NCBI GenBank assembly: GCA_937996795.1
Contig: CALKUH010000061.1
Span: forward strand, 1 to 47,970
Reading direction: 5' to 3'
DNA: 47,970 bases
From: an uncultured Verrucomicrobiota bacterium
Lineage (GTDB): Bacteria; Verrucomicrobiota; Kiritimatiellia; CAIVKH01
Below the pieces are notes generated by a model, which saw nothing but the letters and a program-made list of their open reading frames with translations, was not told the origin of the DNA and made no database searches. Shown here piece by piece: positions 7,510 through 18,999 of the stretch; the first letter of the stretch is position 1, and the number at the start of each line of letters is the position of its first letter. The translations under genes were made by a program, and so were the position numbers.

Positions 7510-8526
7510 ATGTCCGATCGATTCATCACCAATACGCTGAACAAGGCCGACACGGAGTTCGACCTGTCGTTGCGGCCGTCGAAGTTCGCGGACTTCGTGG
7601 GGCAGGGCAAAGTGCGCGAGCGGCTGCAGTTGTTCGTCGATGCGGCGAAGGGGCGCGGCGACGTGCTCGACCACATCCTGCTGTTCGGTCCGCCGGGGCT
7701 GGGCAAGACGACGCTGGCGTACATCGTGGGCGAGGCGATGGGCGTGAACGTGAAGTCCACGTCCGGCCCGGTGATCACGAAGGCGGGCGAGCTGGCGGGA
7801 CTGCTGACGAATTTGGAGAAGGGCGACATCCTGTTCATCGACGAAATCCACCGGCTGCCGAAGGCGGTGGAGGAATATCTGTATTCCGCGATGGAGGACT
7901 ACGTGCTCGACATCGTGATCGACCAGGGGCCGAACGCGCGGTCGGTGCGGCTGAATCTGCCGAAGTTCACGCTGGTCGGCGCGACGACGCGCAGCGGGCT
8001 GCTATCGGCGCCGCTGCGTTCGCGGTTCGGGCTGGCGAACCGGCTGGACTACTACACGCCGGACGAGCTGATGCAGATCGTGCGTCGATCGGCGCGGATC
8101 GTGAATGTGGACATCGACGACGCGGGCGCGGCGGAGATCGCGAAGCGGTCGCGCGGCACCCCGCGCATCACGAACAGCCTGCTGCGCTGGGTGCGCGACT
8201 ATGCGCAGGTGAAGGCGGGGAACCGGATTACGAAGGATGTCGCCGACAAGGCGCTGTCGATGCTCGACATCGACGAGCACGGGCTCGACGAGATGGACAA
8301 GCGCATCCTCGAAACCATTTTGCACAAATTCGCCGGCGGCCCGGTCGGCGTGAGTTCGCTCGCCGTGTCCGTGGGCGAGGAGCCGGGCACGATCGAGGAG
8401 GTGTACGAGCCGTACCTGATCCAGGAAGGCTACCTCAAGCGCACCCCGCAGGGCCGCGTCGCGACCGAGCTGTGCTACAAGAAATTCGGCCTCAAATCCG
8501 CCCCGCGCCAGGGCGAGTTGCTGTAG
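7510..8526 (+). CDS. ruvB: Holliday junction branch migration motor RuvB
   Basis: AAA+ ATPase that drives branch migration with RuvA. The 338 residues contain the Walker A loop FGPPGLGKTTLA and the Walker B motif ILFIDEIHRL. Sensor 1 (TLVGATTRSGLLSAPLRSRFG, with the arginine finger) and a C-terminal winged helix (GGPVGVSSLAVSVGEEPGTIEEVYEPYLIQEGYLKRTPQGR) follow. The length and domain order are standard. The ATG at 7510 lies directly behind the hairpin repeat and lacks a recognisable Shine-Dalgarno, so translation may depend on coupling or on the structure upstream. A small membrane-protein gene follows after 7 bases. Confidence 0.98.
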   Translation: MSDRFITNTLNKADTEFDLSLRPSKFADFVGQGKVRERLQLFVDAAKGRGDVLDHILLFGPPGLGKTTLAYIVGEAMGVNVKSTSGPVITKAGELAGLLTNLEKGDILFIDEIHRLPKAVEEYLYSAMEDYVLDIVIDQGPNARSVRLNLPKFTLVGATTRSGLLSAPLRSRFGLANRLDYYTPDELMQIVRRSARIVNVDIDDAGAAEIAKRSRGTPRITNSLLRWVRDYAQVKAGNRITKDVADKALSMLDIDEHGLDEMDKRILETILHKFAGGPVGVSSLAVSVGEEPGTIEEVYEPYLIQEGYLKRTPQGRVATELCYKKFGLKSAPRQGELL

Positions 8527-8533
8527 GTGCTGC

Positions 8534-8839
8534 ATGTTTGCCGGTCTGGCCGCCACTGCGCTGCGAAAGATTCAGCAGGAGATCGGAACCTCGCATTATC
8601 CGGCGAGTCGAAAGCGGCCCGGGCTTCGCGTCACGACCGGTCAGCCGCGCTCCGCCGTTGTGAAAGGATCCGGCGCGCCGCCGCCGCCGAAAAAACGCTA
8701 CGTGCTTTCCGGCCACTACGTCATGAGCGCGCGATCGCGTCACGCGCGCAGGCAATTCTGGGTGTATGTCGCGGTGGGTGTCATTTGCATGATCTACCTG
8801 ATCGTGATGTCGCTGATCTTCTTCGGGCGCCAAGGGTGA
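8534..8839 (+). CDS. Small membrane protein, function unknown
   Basis: A 101-residue protein placed 7 bases after ruvB and 6 bases before the SGNH hydrolase gene, so probably in the same transcript. The first 75 residues are basic and low in hydrophobic residues (KGSGAPPPPKKRYVLSGHYVMSARSRHARRQ). The C-terminus is one transmembrane helix (FWVYVAVGVICMIYLIVMSLIFF), giving a tail-anchored layout with the basic part inside. No family is recognised and no strong ribosome-binding site is visible. It fits the space exactly and its hydrophobic segment is coherent, so I take it as real. Confidence 0.6.
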   Translation: MFAGLAATALRKIQQEIGTSHYPASRKRPGLRVTTGQPRSAVVKGSGAPPPPKKRYVLSGHYVMSARSRHARRQFWVYVAVGVICMIYLIVMSLIFFGRQG

Positions 8840-8845
8840 GGCGTC

Positions 8846-10510
8846 ATGTCTGAATCAGCGTCATTGAACGGCGGTTTCGGGAGGATGTCCCGCTGGGGGC
8901 GTCGTGTGGCGCTGGCCGTGTTGGGGCCGCTGGTGGTGTTGGGGGTGGCGGAGTTGGGGTTGCGGGCGCTGGATTTCCGGCATGTCTTGCGCGAGAAGAT
9001 CCTGTGGAAGCCGACGATTGGCGGGTTTCGCGGCACGTTTGAGTACCTGATTCCCACGGAGTTTACGCCGCCGGGGTACCTGTGGCGCACGATGGCGAAC
9101 ACGGAGTTTTCCGACAGCCACGGGTTCCGCCTGCCGGAGCTGCCGATCCAGAAGGCGCCCGGCAAGGTGCGCATCGCCTTCCTCGGCGGGTCGACGACGC
9201 ACGGCGGGTTCCGTCCCTATCCCGAGCGGGTGATCCGCCTGCTCAACAACGCGATCGGCGAGAACCGCTACGAGGCGCTGAATGTCGCGTGTTCGTCCTA
9301 TTCAACGCACCAAAGCGTGAAGGTGCTGGATCGCTGGGTGTGGCCGTATGCGCCGGATGTGGTGTTCGTGTATCACGGGTGGAATGACGTGGTGGTGGCG
9401 GGCGACGGCTACAGTGACCGGGAGAAGGATGCGTGGATGGGGGCGGACGGCGCGCCGCGGGTGCCGGTGCTGGATGCCTTCCGCAACTTCCGGCTGGCGG
9501 GCGCGATCGGGTGGGCCGTGGAGGCGCTGGACCGCGGCTGGCCGCGGCAGCGGGTGTCGTTCGCGGAGTTCGAGCGCAACCTTGACGCGATGGCGCGGCA
9601 ATGCGCGGAGCGCGGCGTGCCGATGGTTCTGATGATCCGGCCGGAGCAGCCGGCGGAACATTTTGTGGAGAACCCGCTGGATGAACGGGCCGCGCAGGTC
9701 GCGCTGCGCGCGTTCGGCACGACCAACGCCCACGCGGTCTATCGCGCGCAGTCGGAACGCGTGGCGGCGATCCAGCGCGCCGTGGCGGAGCGGCACCCCG
9801 GCGTCACCGCGTGCGACGGGCGGCAGTGGGTGCTGGACATCGTCGCGCGCCGGGACCGGGGCGAATTCGGCGAGCGCGTGCCGATCTTTTTCGAGGACAA
9901 CTGCCACCTGTTCGAGTTTGCCGACGAATTGCTCGCGCATCGCGTGGCGGAAGCGCTGGCCCCGCAGCACGCGGAGGCGTTGCATCGCTTTATCGACAGC
10001 ATCGTCTACGAGTACGCGATCGCGGGCGAACTGATTGCCGAGGAGTCGCCGAGGGAGGCGTTGTGGTTCATCCGCCGCGCGCTGGCCCGACAGCCGGGCG
10101 CCGAGGATGAGCAGTTGCTGCGTGAGCTGGAGCAAAAGGCGCTGGAGCGGGTGGAGTTTGTGGACAACTTCCGCGAGGGCCGATGGGGCGGGCCAGCGGG
10201 TGATTTTGAAACAAAACTGGCGAAGCTACAGCGGTGCGCGGAACTCCGGCCCCAGGACTTTGGCGTGATGCTTCAGTTGTACCGGCTGTGCATGTATATG
10301 GACCGGCCCGGCCTCGCGGCCGGGTTCATCGCCTACTTCTCCTCGCAGGGCGAATACGAGCACTACAAGTGGAACGAATTTAATCTGGAGTCGCACTACT
10401 ACGCCGGTCGCTGGGAGGAGGCGTTGCCGTTCGCCCAGACCCTGCTGACGCTGGAGCCGCAGCACCCGATGGCGCTCGAAGTCGTCCAGGCGTTCGCCCC
10501 GCCCCCGTGA
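8846..10510 (+). CDS. Membrane-anchored SGNH/GDSL-type hydrolase
   Basis: A 554-residue protein with an N-terminal membrane anchor (VALAVLGPLVVLGVAELGLRAL) and an SGNH hydrolase fold facing the periplasm. The nucleophile is S116 in FLGGSTTHG (block I). The oxyanion Gly and Asn are in YHGWNDVV (block III), and the Asp-His pair is D351/H354 in EDNCHLFEFADELLA (block V). The C-terminal 170 residues are helical and TPR-like (SPREALWFIRRALARQPGAED... AGRWEEALPFAQTLLTLEPQHP). The substrate, perhaps an O-acetyl group of a cell-surface glycan, is not known. The ATG at 8846 follows the small membrane-protein gene by 6 bases. Confidence 0.82.
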   Translation: MSESASLNGGFGRMSRWGRRVALAVLGPLVVLGVAELGLRALDFRHVLREKILWKPTIGGFRGTFEYLIPTEFTPPGYLWRTMANTEFSDSHGFRLPELPIQKAPGKVRIAFLGGSTTHGGFRPYPERVIRLLNNAIGENRYEALNVACSSYSTHQSVKVLDRWVWPYAPDVVFVYHGWNDVVVAGDGYSDREKDAWMGADGAPRVPVLDAFRNFRLAGAIGWAVEALDRGWPRQRVSFAEFERNLDAMARQCAERGVPMVLMIRPEQPAEHFVENPLDERAAQVALRAFGTTNAHAVYRAQSERVAAIQRAVAERHPGVTACDGRQWVLDIVARRDRGEFGERVPIFFEDNCHLFEFADELLAHRVAEALAPQHAEALHRFIDSIVYEYAIAGELIAEESPREALWFIRRALARQPGAEDEQLLRELEQKALERVEFVDNFREGRWGGPAGDFETKLAKLQRCAELRPQDFGVMLQLYRLCMYMDRPGLAAGFIAYFSSQGEYEHYKWNEFNLESHYYAGRWEEALPFAQTLLTLEPQHPMALEVVQAFAPPP

Positions 10511-10732
10511 TCGTCCGAAGTGTGCCATCACCCCCGCGCGGTGCGACATGGCGCGCCGGGGTGTGACAAGGTGGCGCACATTGGGGACGGTGGGCTGCTT
10601 GATTGTATAGGACCTATATGACGTATGAGTCCTATTATGAATGACTTGTGACGAATGCGCCTCCGCGGGGCTTCGTTCTTGGCACATGCCCTGCTTTTCA
10701 AAGAACCGCGAACAGAGAAAGCGAGGCACTTT
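10511..10732. repeat. dnaK upstream region with a ten-base repeat array
   Basis: No gene is seen in these 222 bases. At 10608-10637 three ten-base units (TAGGACCTAT, ATGACGTATG, AGTCCTATTA) form an imperfect palindrome (AGGAC...GTCCT). The A+T-rich stretch (TATTAT at 10632-10637) would be the easiest place for a -10 element, but no convincing -35 pairs with it. I found no CIRCE element (TTAGCACTC-N9-GAGTGCTAA) in front of dnaK or groES, so HrcA control is not indicated. Confidence 0.45.
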
Positions 10733-12661
<1,929 letters not shown>

Positions 12662-12664
<3 letters not shown>

Positions 12665-12733
12665 CGAATGACGAAATCCGAATGACGAATGCATCCCATT
12701 CGTCATTCCGTCATTCGGAATTCGGCATTTTTT
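12662..12733 (+). terminator. Heptamer-repeat hairpin with T-tract after dnaK
   Basis: The left arm begins with the dnaK stop codon itself: TGACGAA, TGACGAA, ATCCGAA, TGACGAA (12662-12689). After a short loop comes the inverse arm TTCGTCA, TTCCGTCA, TTCGGAA, TTCGGCA (12699-12727), then TTTTTT. The stem is long and imperfect and is followed by a T-run, so it has the form of an intrinsic terminator built from seven-base units. It would uncouple dnaK from groES transcription. Confidence 0.7.
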
Positions 12734-12796
12734 GGCGCGCGGCGGGTGCCGGCGCCGGCGAATAAACAAGCAACGAAAACGGAGGAAAGAGAGAGC

Positions 12797-13087
12797 ATGA
12801 AGATCCAACCACTGGGTGATCGCGTTCTTGTGGAGCCCCTCAAGGAAGGGGAAGTGAACAAGGGCGGCATCATCATTCCCGACTCGGCCAAGGAAAAGCC
12901 CCAGGAGGGCAAGGTCATCGCCGTGGGTACGGGCAAGCTGAACGACAAGGGCGAGAAGATCGCCTTCAACGTGAAGAAGGGCGACCGCGTGTTGATGCCG
13001 AAATACGGCGGAACCGAGGTCAAGATTGACGGCAAGGAATACCAGATCGTGCGCGAGGAAGACATCCTCGGCGTGATCGAGGCCTAA
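12797..13087 (+). CDS. groES: Co-chaperonin GroES (Hsp10)
   Basis: Lid of the GroEL folding chamber, a heptameric ring. The 96-residue protein shows the family pattern MKIQPLGDRVLVEPL, the mobile loop KGGIIIPDSAKEKPQEGKV, VAVGTGKLN, and the C-terminal KYGGTEVKIDGKEYQIVREEDILGVIE. The frame is open further upstream, but ATG 12797 gives the standard length and follows a purine-rich GGAGGAAAGAGAGAG. groEL follows after 29 bases, as in the usual groESL operon. Confidence 0.98.
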   Translation: MKIQPLGDRVLVEPLKEGEVNKGGIIIPDSAKEKPQEGKVIAVGTGKLNDKGEKIAFNVKKGDRVLMPKYGGTEVKIDGKEYQIVREEDILGVIEA

Positions 13088-13116
13088 GCGAAGTCACCAC
13101 TTAAGGAGAAGCACAC

Positions 13117-14742
<1,626 letters not shown>

Positions 14743-14766
14743 GTCCAACCGATCAACCGGTATATA

Positions 14767-14804
14767 AAAACGGGCGGCCCTCCGTGGCCGCCCGTTTTCT
14801 TTTC
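14767..14804 (+). terminator. Intrinsic terminator of the groESL operon
   Basis: A perfect 13-base-pair inverted repeat (AAAACGGGCGGCC / GGCCGCCCGTTTT) with a six-base loop is followed by CTTTT. It lies 25 bases after the groEL stop and is the clearest intrinsic terminator in the window. Confidence 0.92.
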
Positions 14805-14808
14805 GCGG

Positions 14809-14837
14809 TTGACGGGTCGTGGCGGGGGTTGATACCT
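14809..14837 (+). promoter_or_regulatory. Candidate promoter of the omega-subunit gene
   Basis: TTGACG at 14809-14814 is a good -35 element directly behind the groEL terminator. The -10 (GATACC or ATACCT, 16-17 bases on) is weak. The position is sensible, 40 bases upstream of the ATG. Confidence 0.35.
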
Positions 14838-14876
14838 TCTCCCGCTTGTTTGCCTTGGGCTAGAGGACCATCCGCT

Positions 14877-15122
14877 ATGAACATTTCGTATCTTGATCAG
14901 GCCAAAGAACGCGTCAACAACGTGCCGCTGCTCATCAACATGGTGTCGCGGCGCGTGCGCCAGTTGGTGGCGGGGCAGCGTCCGCTGATCAAGCCGGATT
15001 CCCCGAACCAGCCCCCGATGGACATTGCGTTGAAGGAAATCGCGGAAGGCAAACTCACGGCGGAAATCAATTTTACCGCCCAGCCGCGTCCGTCGTCCGA
15101 AGACAGCGTCATTTCGCTCTAA
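14877..15122 (+). CDS. rpoZ: RNA polymerase omega subunit-like protein
   Basis: Small protein of 81 residues resembling the omega/Rpb6 subunit that helps assemble RNA polymerase by clamping the beta-prime C-terminus. The core pattern NNVPLLINMVSRRVRQLVAGQRPLI corresponds to the conserved R-x(4)-A-x-RAR-Q region, and MDIALKEIAEGKLTAE matches the family end. The serine-rich tail (RPSSEDSVISL) is unremarkable. ATG 14877 was chosen over upstream in-frame starts because AGAGGA lies 9 bases before it and the terminator of the previous operon would be transcribed otherwise. smpB follows; gmk, a common neighbour, is absent. Confidence 0.85.
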   Translation: MNISYLDQAKERVNNVPLLINMVSRRVRQLVAGQRPLIKPDSPNQPPMDIALKEIAEGKLTAEINFTAQPRPSSEDSVISL

Positions 15123-15129
15123 TTCGCGG

Positions 15130-15165
15130 ACTCCCTCTCCCCCGGGAGAGGGTGGGGTGAGGGGC
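15130..15165. repeat. CCCTCTCCC/GGGAGAGGG palindromic repeat
   Basis: A perfect nine-base inverted repeat (CCCTCTCCC, two bases, GGGAGAGGG; 15133-15152) with a GTGGGGTGAGGGG extension lies between the omega gene and smpB. The trailing GAGGGG is the best candidate Shine-Dalgarno for smpB. The element looks like a dispersed intergenic repeat, but only one copy is in the window. Confidence 0.6.
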
Positions 15166-15175
15166 CTGCACGCCT

Positions 15176-15652
15176 ATGACCTCCGCACCCAATACATCGA
15201 CCGGCATCAAGATCCTCGCCTCCAACCGCAAGGCGCATCACGACTATTTTATCGTCGAGAAGCTTGAGGCGGGCATCGAACTGCGCGGCACGGAGGTCAA
15301 GTCGATCCGCGCGGGCGAGGTGAGCCTCCAGGAGGGCTATGCCTCCGTCGAGAACGGACAGGTTTTCCTCTACGGCGTCCGCGTGCAGCCGTATTCGCAC
15401 GGCCCCGCCGAACAACAGGAGCCGGATCGCCCGAAGCGCCTGCTGCTCAATCGCTCGGAAATCGAAAAACTGGTCGGCCAGACCGCGATCAAGGGACACA
15501 CGCTGCTGCCCCTGAACGTGCACCTGCGCAACGGGCGGATTAAGGTCGAACTCGGTCTGGGCCGCGGCAAGCAGTTCGAGGACAAACGCGAGACGATCAA
15601 AAAACGCGACGCCGACCGCGAAGCCCGCCGTGCGATGGCCCGAAGAATATAG
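15176..15652 (+). CDS. smpB: SsrA-binding protein SmpB
   Basis: Binds tmRNA and delivers it to stalled ribosomes in trans-translation. The 158-residue protein shows the family body: ILASNRKAHHDYFIVEKLEAGIELRGTEVKSIRAGEVSLQEGYA, then HTLLPLNVHLRNGRIKVELGLGRGK. The basic C-terminal tail KRDADREARRAMARRI inserts into the mRNA channel. The length is standard. The tmRNA gene itself was not found in the window. The stop codon runs directly into a CGCGAAT-type repeat. Confidence 0.98.
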   Translation: MTSAPNTSTGIKILASNRKAHHDYFIVEKLEAGIELRGTEVKSIRAGEVSLQEGYASVENGQVFLYGVRVQPYSHGPAEQQEPDRPKRLLLNRSEIEKLVGQTAIKGHTLLPLNVHLRNGRIKVELGLGRGKQFEDKRETIKKRDADREARRAMARRI

Positions 15653-15683
15653 ACCGCGAATTTCCGCTAATTTGCTCGAATGA
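15653..15683. repeat. CGCGAAT-type array after smpB (left arm)
   Basis: Directly after the smpB TAG, three units of about ten bases (CGCGAATTTC, CGCTAATTTG, CTCGAATGAG) occur. Inverse copies (ATTCGCG...) lie about 45 bases further on at 15725-15752, inside the next gene. Confidence 0.55.
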
Positions 15684-15695
15684 GGAGATGAGGCT

Positions 15696-16310
15696 ATGAA
15701 GTCCACTAGTACGAACGCTTCTGTAATTCGCGAACATTCGCGCCAATTCGCGGTGATCCTTTTTCTCTTCGCGGCGCTGCCCGGCTTCGCGGTGGTGAAG
15801 CCGGCGGACCAGTTCAGCGCGGACCAGGTGATGTCGATGCAGGGCCAGCAGATGACGGGGCGGATCTTTGTCGATGCGGGCAACATGCGGACGGAGATGC
15901 AGATGCAGGGCATGCCGCAGCCCGCGGTGAGCATCGTCAACGGCGAGCGCAAGGTCCTGTGGATCATCATGCCGGGCAACATGTACATGGAAAAGCTGCT
16001 CTCGCAGGATGAGGATGTCACCCGCAGCGCATGGACCAACCCGGATATTCTGGAGCATCGGGGATCGGAAACCATCGACGGCACGCCCTGCGAAAAATTC
16101 CAGATCAAGAGCGAGGAGGAACTCTACCTGTTTGTGACGGCGAAGGATGGACTGCCGGTGCGGATGATCAGCGCCGATGGCCGCCTCCGGATCGACTGGA
16201 AAAATGCGAAGAAGGGTCCGCAGCCGGCGTCCCTGTTCCAGTTGCCCGCCGGCCTGAAGAAGTTTGCGCTGCCCGCGCTGCCGGGTGGCCTCAAGCTGCC
16301 GGGCATGTAA
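15696..16310 (+). CDS. Secreted DUF4412/LolA-like protein
   Basis: A 204-residue protein with an N-terminal signal peptide ending around FLFAALPGFAVVK. The body (FSADQVMSMQGQQMTGRIFVDAGNMRTEMQM, ILEHRGSETIDGTPCEKFQIKSEEE, GLPVRMISADGRLRIDWKNAK) resembles the LolA/DUF4412 beta-sheet fold that binds lipids or acts in the envelope. One cysteine is present and no lipobox is seen. ATG 15696 has GAGGAGATGAGG before it. Oddly, the coding region for the signal peptide's n-region (SVIREHSRQFAVI, 15720-15758) is made of the inverse CGCGAAT-type repeat arm, so a junction repeat appears to have become coding. The assignment to a named family is tentative. Confidence 0.7.
   Translation: MKSTSTNASVIREHSRQFAVILFLFAALPGFAVVKPADQFSADQVMSMQGQQMTGRIFVDAGNMRTEMQMQGMPQPAVSIVNGERKVLWIIMPGNMYMEKLLSQDEDVTRSAWTNPDILEHRGSETIDGTPCEKFQIKSEEELYLFVTAKDGLPVRMISADGRLRIDWKNAKKGPQPASLFQLPAGLKKFALPALPGGLKLPGM
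15720..15756. repeat. Inverted CGCGAAT-type array inside a signal-peptide coding region (right arm)
   Basis: Three copies of ATTCGCG (AATTCGCGAAC, ATTCGCGCC, AATTCGCGG) run through codons 9-20 of the preceding feature. They are the inverse complement of the units after smpB at 15653-15683. Confidence 0.6.
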
Positions 16311-16368
16311 TGCCGGCGCGGCAATTCCGTTGCCGACAGCGCGCGTTGTTTTCGCTAACGTTCCGGAC

Positions 16369-17163
16369 ATGACCACGAAATGGACTGCCCCGCGCATCCG
16401 CGCCCTGAAGGGCAAGCAGCGGATCGCGATGCTGACGGCCGCCGATTTCACGACCGCCCGGCTCATCGACGAGGCGGGCCTGCCGATGATCCTCGTTGGC
16501 GATTCCCTCGGCATGACGGTGCTGGGCTTTGAGAACACGTTGCCCGTGACACTGGACCAGATGCTGCACCACAGCGCCGCCGTGCGCCGCGGCGCACCGC
16601 ACGCACTGGTGGTCACCGACCTGCCGTTCCTGACCTACCAGGCCTCCGTCGCGGACGCGATTACGAACGCCGGTCGCTGTCTCAAGGAGGCGGGCGTGGA
16701 CGCGGTGAAGCTGGAGGGCGGCGCCATCCGCGTGCCGCATGTGCGGGCGCTGGTGGAGAACGGCATTCCTGTTCTGGGCCACATCGGCCTGCTGCCGCAG
16801 AGCGTGAACGCGATGGGCGGCTTCCGCGTGCAGGGCCGCACGGAGGAGGACGTGGAGCGCCTGATCCGCGACGCGCGCGCGCTGGATGAGGCGGGTGTGT
16901 TCGCGATGGTGCTTGAAGGCATGCCGGCCGAAACGGGGCGGCGCATCACGGAGGCTGTGTCCGTGCCGACCATCGGCATCGGCGCGGGGCCGCACTGCGA
17001 CGGCCAGGTGCTGGTGGTGAATGACGCGCTCGGCCTCACGGCGCATCCCCCGAAATTCGCCAAAAAATACGCCGACCTGCGCGGCGCGATGCAGCAGGCG
17101 ATCACCGCCTATCGCGATGAGGTTGAGCGGGGCGTCTATCCGGGGCCTGAGCACGGATATTGA
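16369..17163 (+). CDS. panB: Ketopantoate hydroxymethyltransferase PanB
   Basis: Adds a hydroxymethyl group from methylenetetrahydrofolate to 2-oxoisovalerate, the first committed step to pantothenate and coenzyme A. The 264-residue length is standard. Metal ligands and catalytic residues stand in their usual contexts: VGDSLGM, VTDLPF, VKLEGG, and the general base Glu in MVLEGMPAE. Also typical are GHIGLLPQSVNAMGGF and IGIGAGPHCDGQVLV. The frame is open further upstream, but ATG 16369 begins the conserved N-terminus. panC and panD are not adjacent. Confidence 0.98.
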   Translation: MTTKWTAPRIRALKGKQRIAMLTAADFTTARLIDEAGLPMILVGDSLGMTVLGFENTLPVTLDQMLHHSAAVRRGAPHALVVTDLPFLTYQASVADAITNAGRCLKEAGVDAVKLEGGAIRVPHVRALVENGIPVLGHIGLLPQSVNAMGGFRVQGRTEEDVERLIRDARALDEAGVFAMVLEGMPAETGRRITEAVSVPTIGIGAGPHCDGQVLVVNDALGLTAHPPKFAKKYADLRGAMQQAITAYRDEVERGVYPGPEHGY

Positions 17164-17214
17164 GATCGGAAGAGGCTGCGCTCAGCGCGCGCGGCTACAG
17201 CGTCGAAACGCGGG

Positions 17215-18999
17215 TCAGTCCTTGTCCATCTTCGCCGCGCTGTCGTCGAGGCCGCCGGGCCGGTTCCGGGCGAGCCATTGCGCGCGATAGGCGGCGCGCA
17301 TCGGTTCGCGGTCGAACGGCTCCCCGAGTCCGCGCGCAAGGCCGCACTCCACCAGTTGGGCTGCCGTGGCGAATTCATGGGTGACGAGCTCCGCGTCGTC
17401 GCGGGCGCTGCGTGCCGAACCCAGCGCCGACATAACCGACCGCAGGCGTTCGCGCGCGGCGCGCAGGTTCTCCTCCGGGATCGCGGCCAGCAGGTTTTCG
17501 ATGCTGCGCTGGGAGACGAGGCGAAACAACGCGGAGGCGTTGTGGATCGTGTGCCCGGTCTCGCGATAGACGAGGCCGAGGTCGTGCGCGATACGGCCCA
17601 GTGCGCCCGCCTCGTCGCGAAACACATGCAGGTCGAGCTGGCGGACCAGGTCGGCGTCCCGGTTGGATTCCGCGCACCATCCGCGCGCCGCGCCGGCGGC
17701 GAGGGGCAGCAGATCGACGGCGTAGGGCTGCCAGTGCCCGTAGTCGCCCCACGAGGTGATGAGATAGCCGCGCGCGCCGTGCGCGAGGCCGTGTTCCGCC
17801 GCGTTGTCGAGGTTGCCGAGCGCGTTGTCGGTACGGCCCACGATGGAGCACCAGGTCGAGGTGCCGGGGCAGACGTAAAACGGCAGTCCGGATTCCGCGA
17901 ACTGCGCGCATTGCGCGGCGAACGGATGGTCCGCCTCATAGCCCCACACCAGCGGGACGACATCGCGCGGCAGCTCGGCGATCAGCTCGGGATGGTTGAG
18001 GATGATGTCGCCCCAGAAATGCATCGTGTGCCCGTGCCGCGCGACGGCGCCGTGGATTTTCAGGAGAAAGTCCAGGTAGACGCGTCCCTTGCCGAGCGTC
18101 TCGCACGCCTCGCGCGAGCGGCCTTGGCCGAGGTCGAACGTCTCGTCACACCCGACATTCACCTTGCGGCTCGCGAAGTTCGGCAGCAGCTCCGCCAACC
18201 ATTCCTCCACCAGCGCGAGGCTGCGCGGGTCGAGCGGATTCAGGCTGAACGGGCCGTCGCGCCGTTCGCCCCACGGCGTGGTAAAGCCGTCCGGCGCCTC
18301 GGCCAGTGCCGTGTAGGGTTCGTGTTGCAGCCAGCGGTGCAGATGTCCGAAGCAATTCTGGTTCGGCACGAGTTCGATGTGGCGCTCGGCGCAGAAGGCG
18401 TTCAGTTCGCGCACCTCCTCCGCGGTCATCGGGCTGGCTTTTTCCCAGACCGCTCGGTGGTGGCGATAGGCGAAGGTGTGTTCGGTGTAGAGCTCGAGGT
18501 GATTGATCTTCCACTCCGCCAGCTCGTCCACGAGGCGGAATAGCGTAGCCATCGTGGGCACCTTGTCGCGGCTGATGTCGAGCATGACCCCGCGCACGGC
18601 GAAGTCGGGATGATCCGTGATGCGGCACGCGGGCAGGGTGTCGCGGTACTGGCGCAGCAGTTGCCGGAAGGTCAGCGCGGCGTATTGCAGGCCCGGCGCG
18701 TCCGCGCCCGTGAGCGTGATGTGGCGGGGCGTGATATGCAGGTCGTAGCCTTGTGGGGGCAATGTCGCGTCCAGGCGCAATTGGATGCCGGCCGTATGCG
18801 CCTTGTCGTCCGCCTCGACGATGCTGGCTTGCAGGCGCGCCTCGTGGCGGAGGTCCTGCCGGATGCGGTGCGCGAGCGCGGCGTGCGTGCCCGTGTGGTC
18901 GAACAGCGTGCAGTGCAGCGCCCGCAGCGAATGCGCGCCCTGTTCGAGGGCGATGTGGCGTGGCTGCGGCAGCAGGAGGGGCGGGGCGAGGTGTGACAT
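17215..18999 (-). CDS. Family GH20-type beta-N-acetylhexosaminidase-like glycosidase
   Basis: A 594-residue glycoside hydrolase. It has an N-terminal GH20b-like domain (LLLPQPRHIALEQG... YDLHITPRHITLTGADAPGLQYAALTFRQLL) and a GH20 barrel with DFAVRGVMLDISRDKVPTMATLFRLVDELAEWKINHLELYTEHTF. The catalytic Asp-Glu pair is D285-E286 in VGCDETFDLG, the pair used for substrate-assisted hydrolysis of N-acetylhexosaminides. The C-terminal third (after about 390) is helical. No signal peptide is obvious from ATG 18999, so it may act in the cytoplasm on imported sugars; an in-frame ATG at 19041 is an alternative start. It is divergent from the import operon at 19126, which fits sugar use, but the link is inference. 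Confidence 0.85.
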   Translation of the reverse strand: MSHLAPPLLLPQPRHIALEQGAHSLRALHCTLFDHTGTHAALAHRIRQDLRHEARLQASIVEADDKAHTAGIQLRLDATLPPQGYDLHITPRHITLTGADAPGLQYAALTFRQLLRQYRDTLPACRITDHPDFAVRGVMLDISRDKVPTMATLFRLVDELAEWKINHLELYTEHTFAYRHHRAVWEKASPMTAEEVRELNAFCAERHIELVPNQNCFGHLHRWLQHEPYTALAEAPDGFTTPWGERRDGPFSLNPLDPRSLALVEEWLAELLPNFASRKVNVGCDETFDLGQGRSREACETLGKGRVYLDFLLKIHGAVARHGHTMHFWGDIILNHPELIAELPRDVVPLVWGYEADHPFAAQCAQFAESGLPFYVCPGTSTWCSIVGRTDNALGNLDNAAEHGLAHGARGYLITSWGDYGHWQPYAVDLLPLAAGAARGWCAESNRDADLVRQLDLHVFRDEAGALGRIAHDLGLVYRETGHTIHNASALFRLVSQRSIENLLAAIPEENLRAARERLRSVMSALGSARSARDDAELVTHEFATAAQLVECGLARGLGEPFDREPMRAAYRAQWLARNRPGGLDDSAAKMDKD

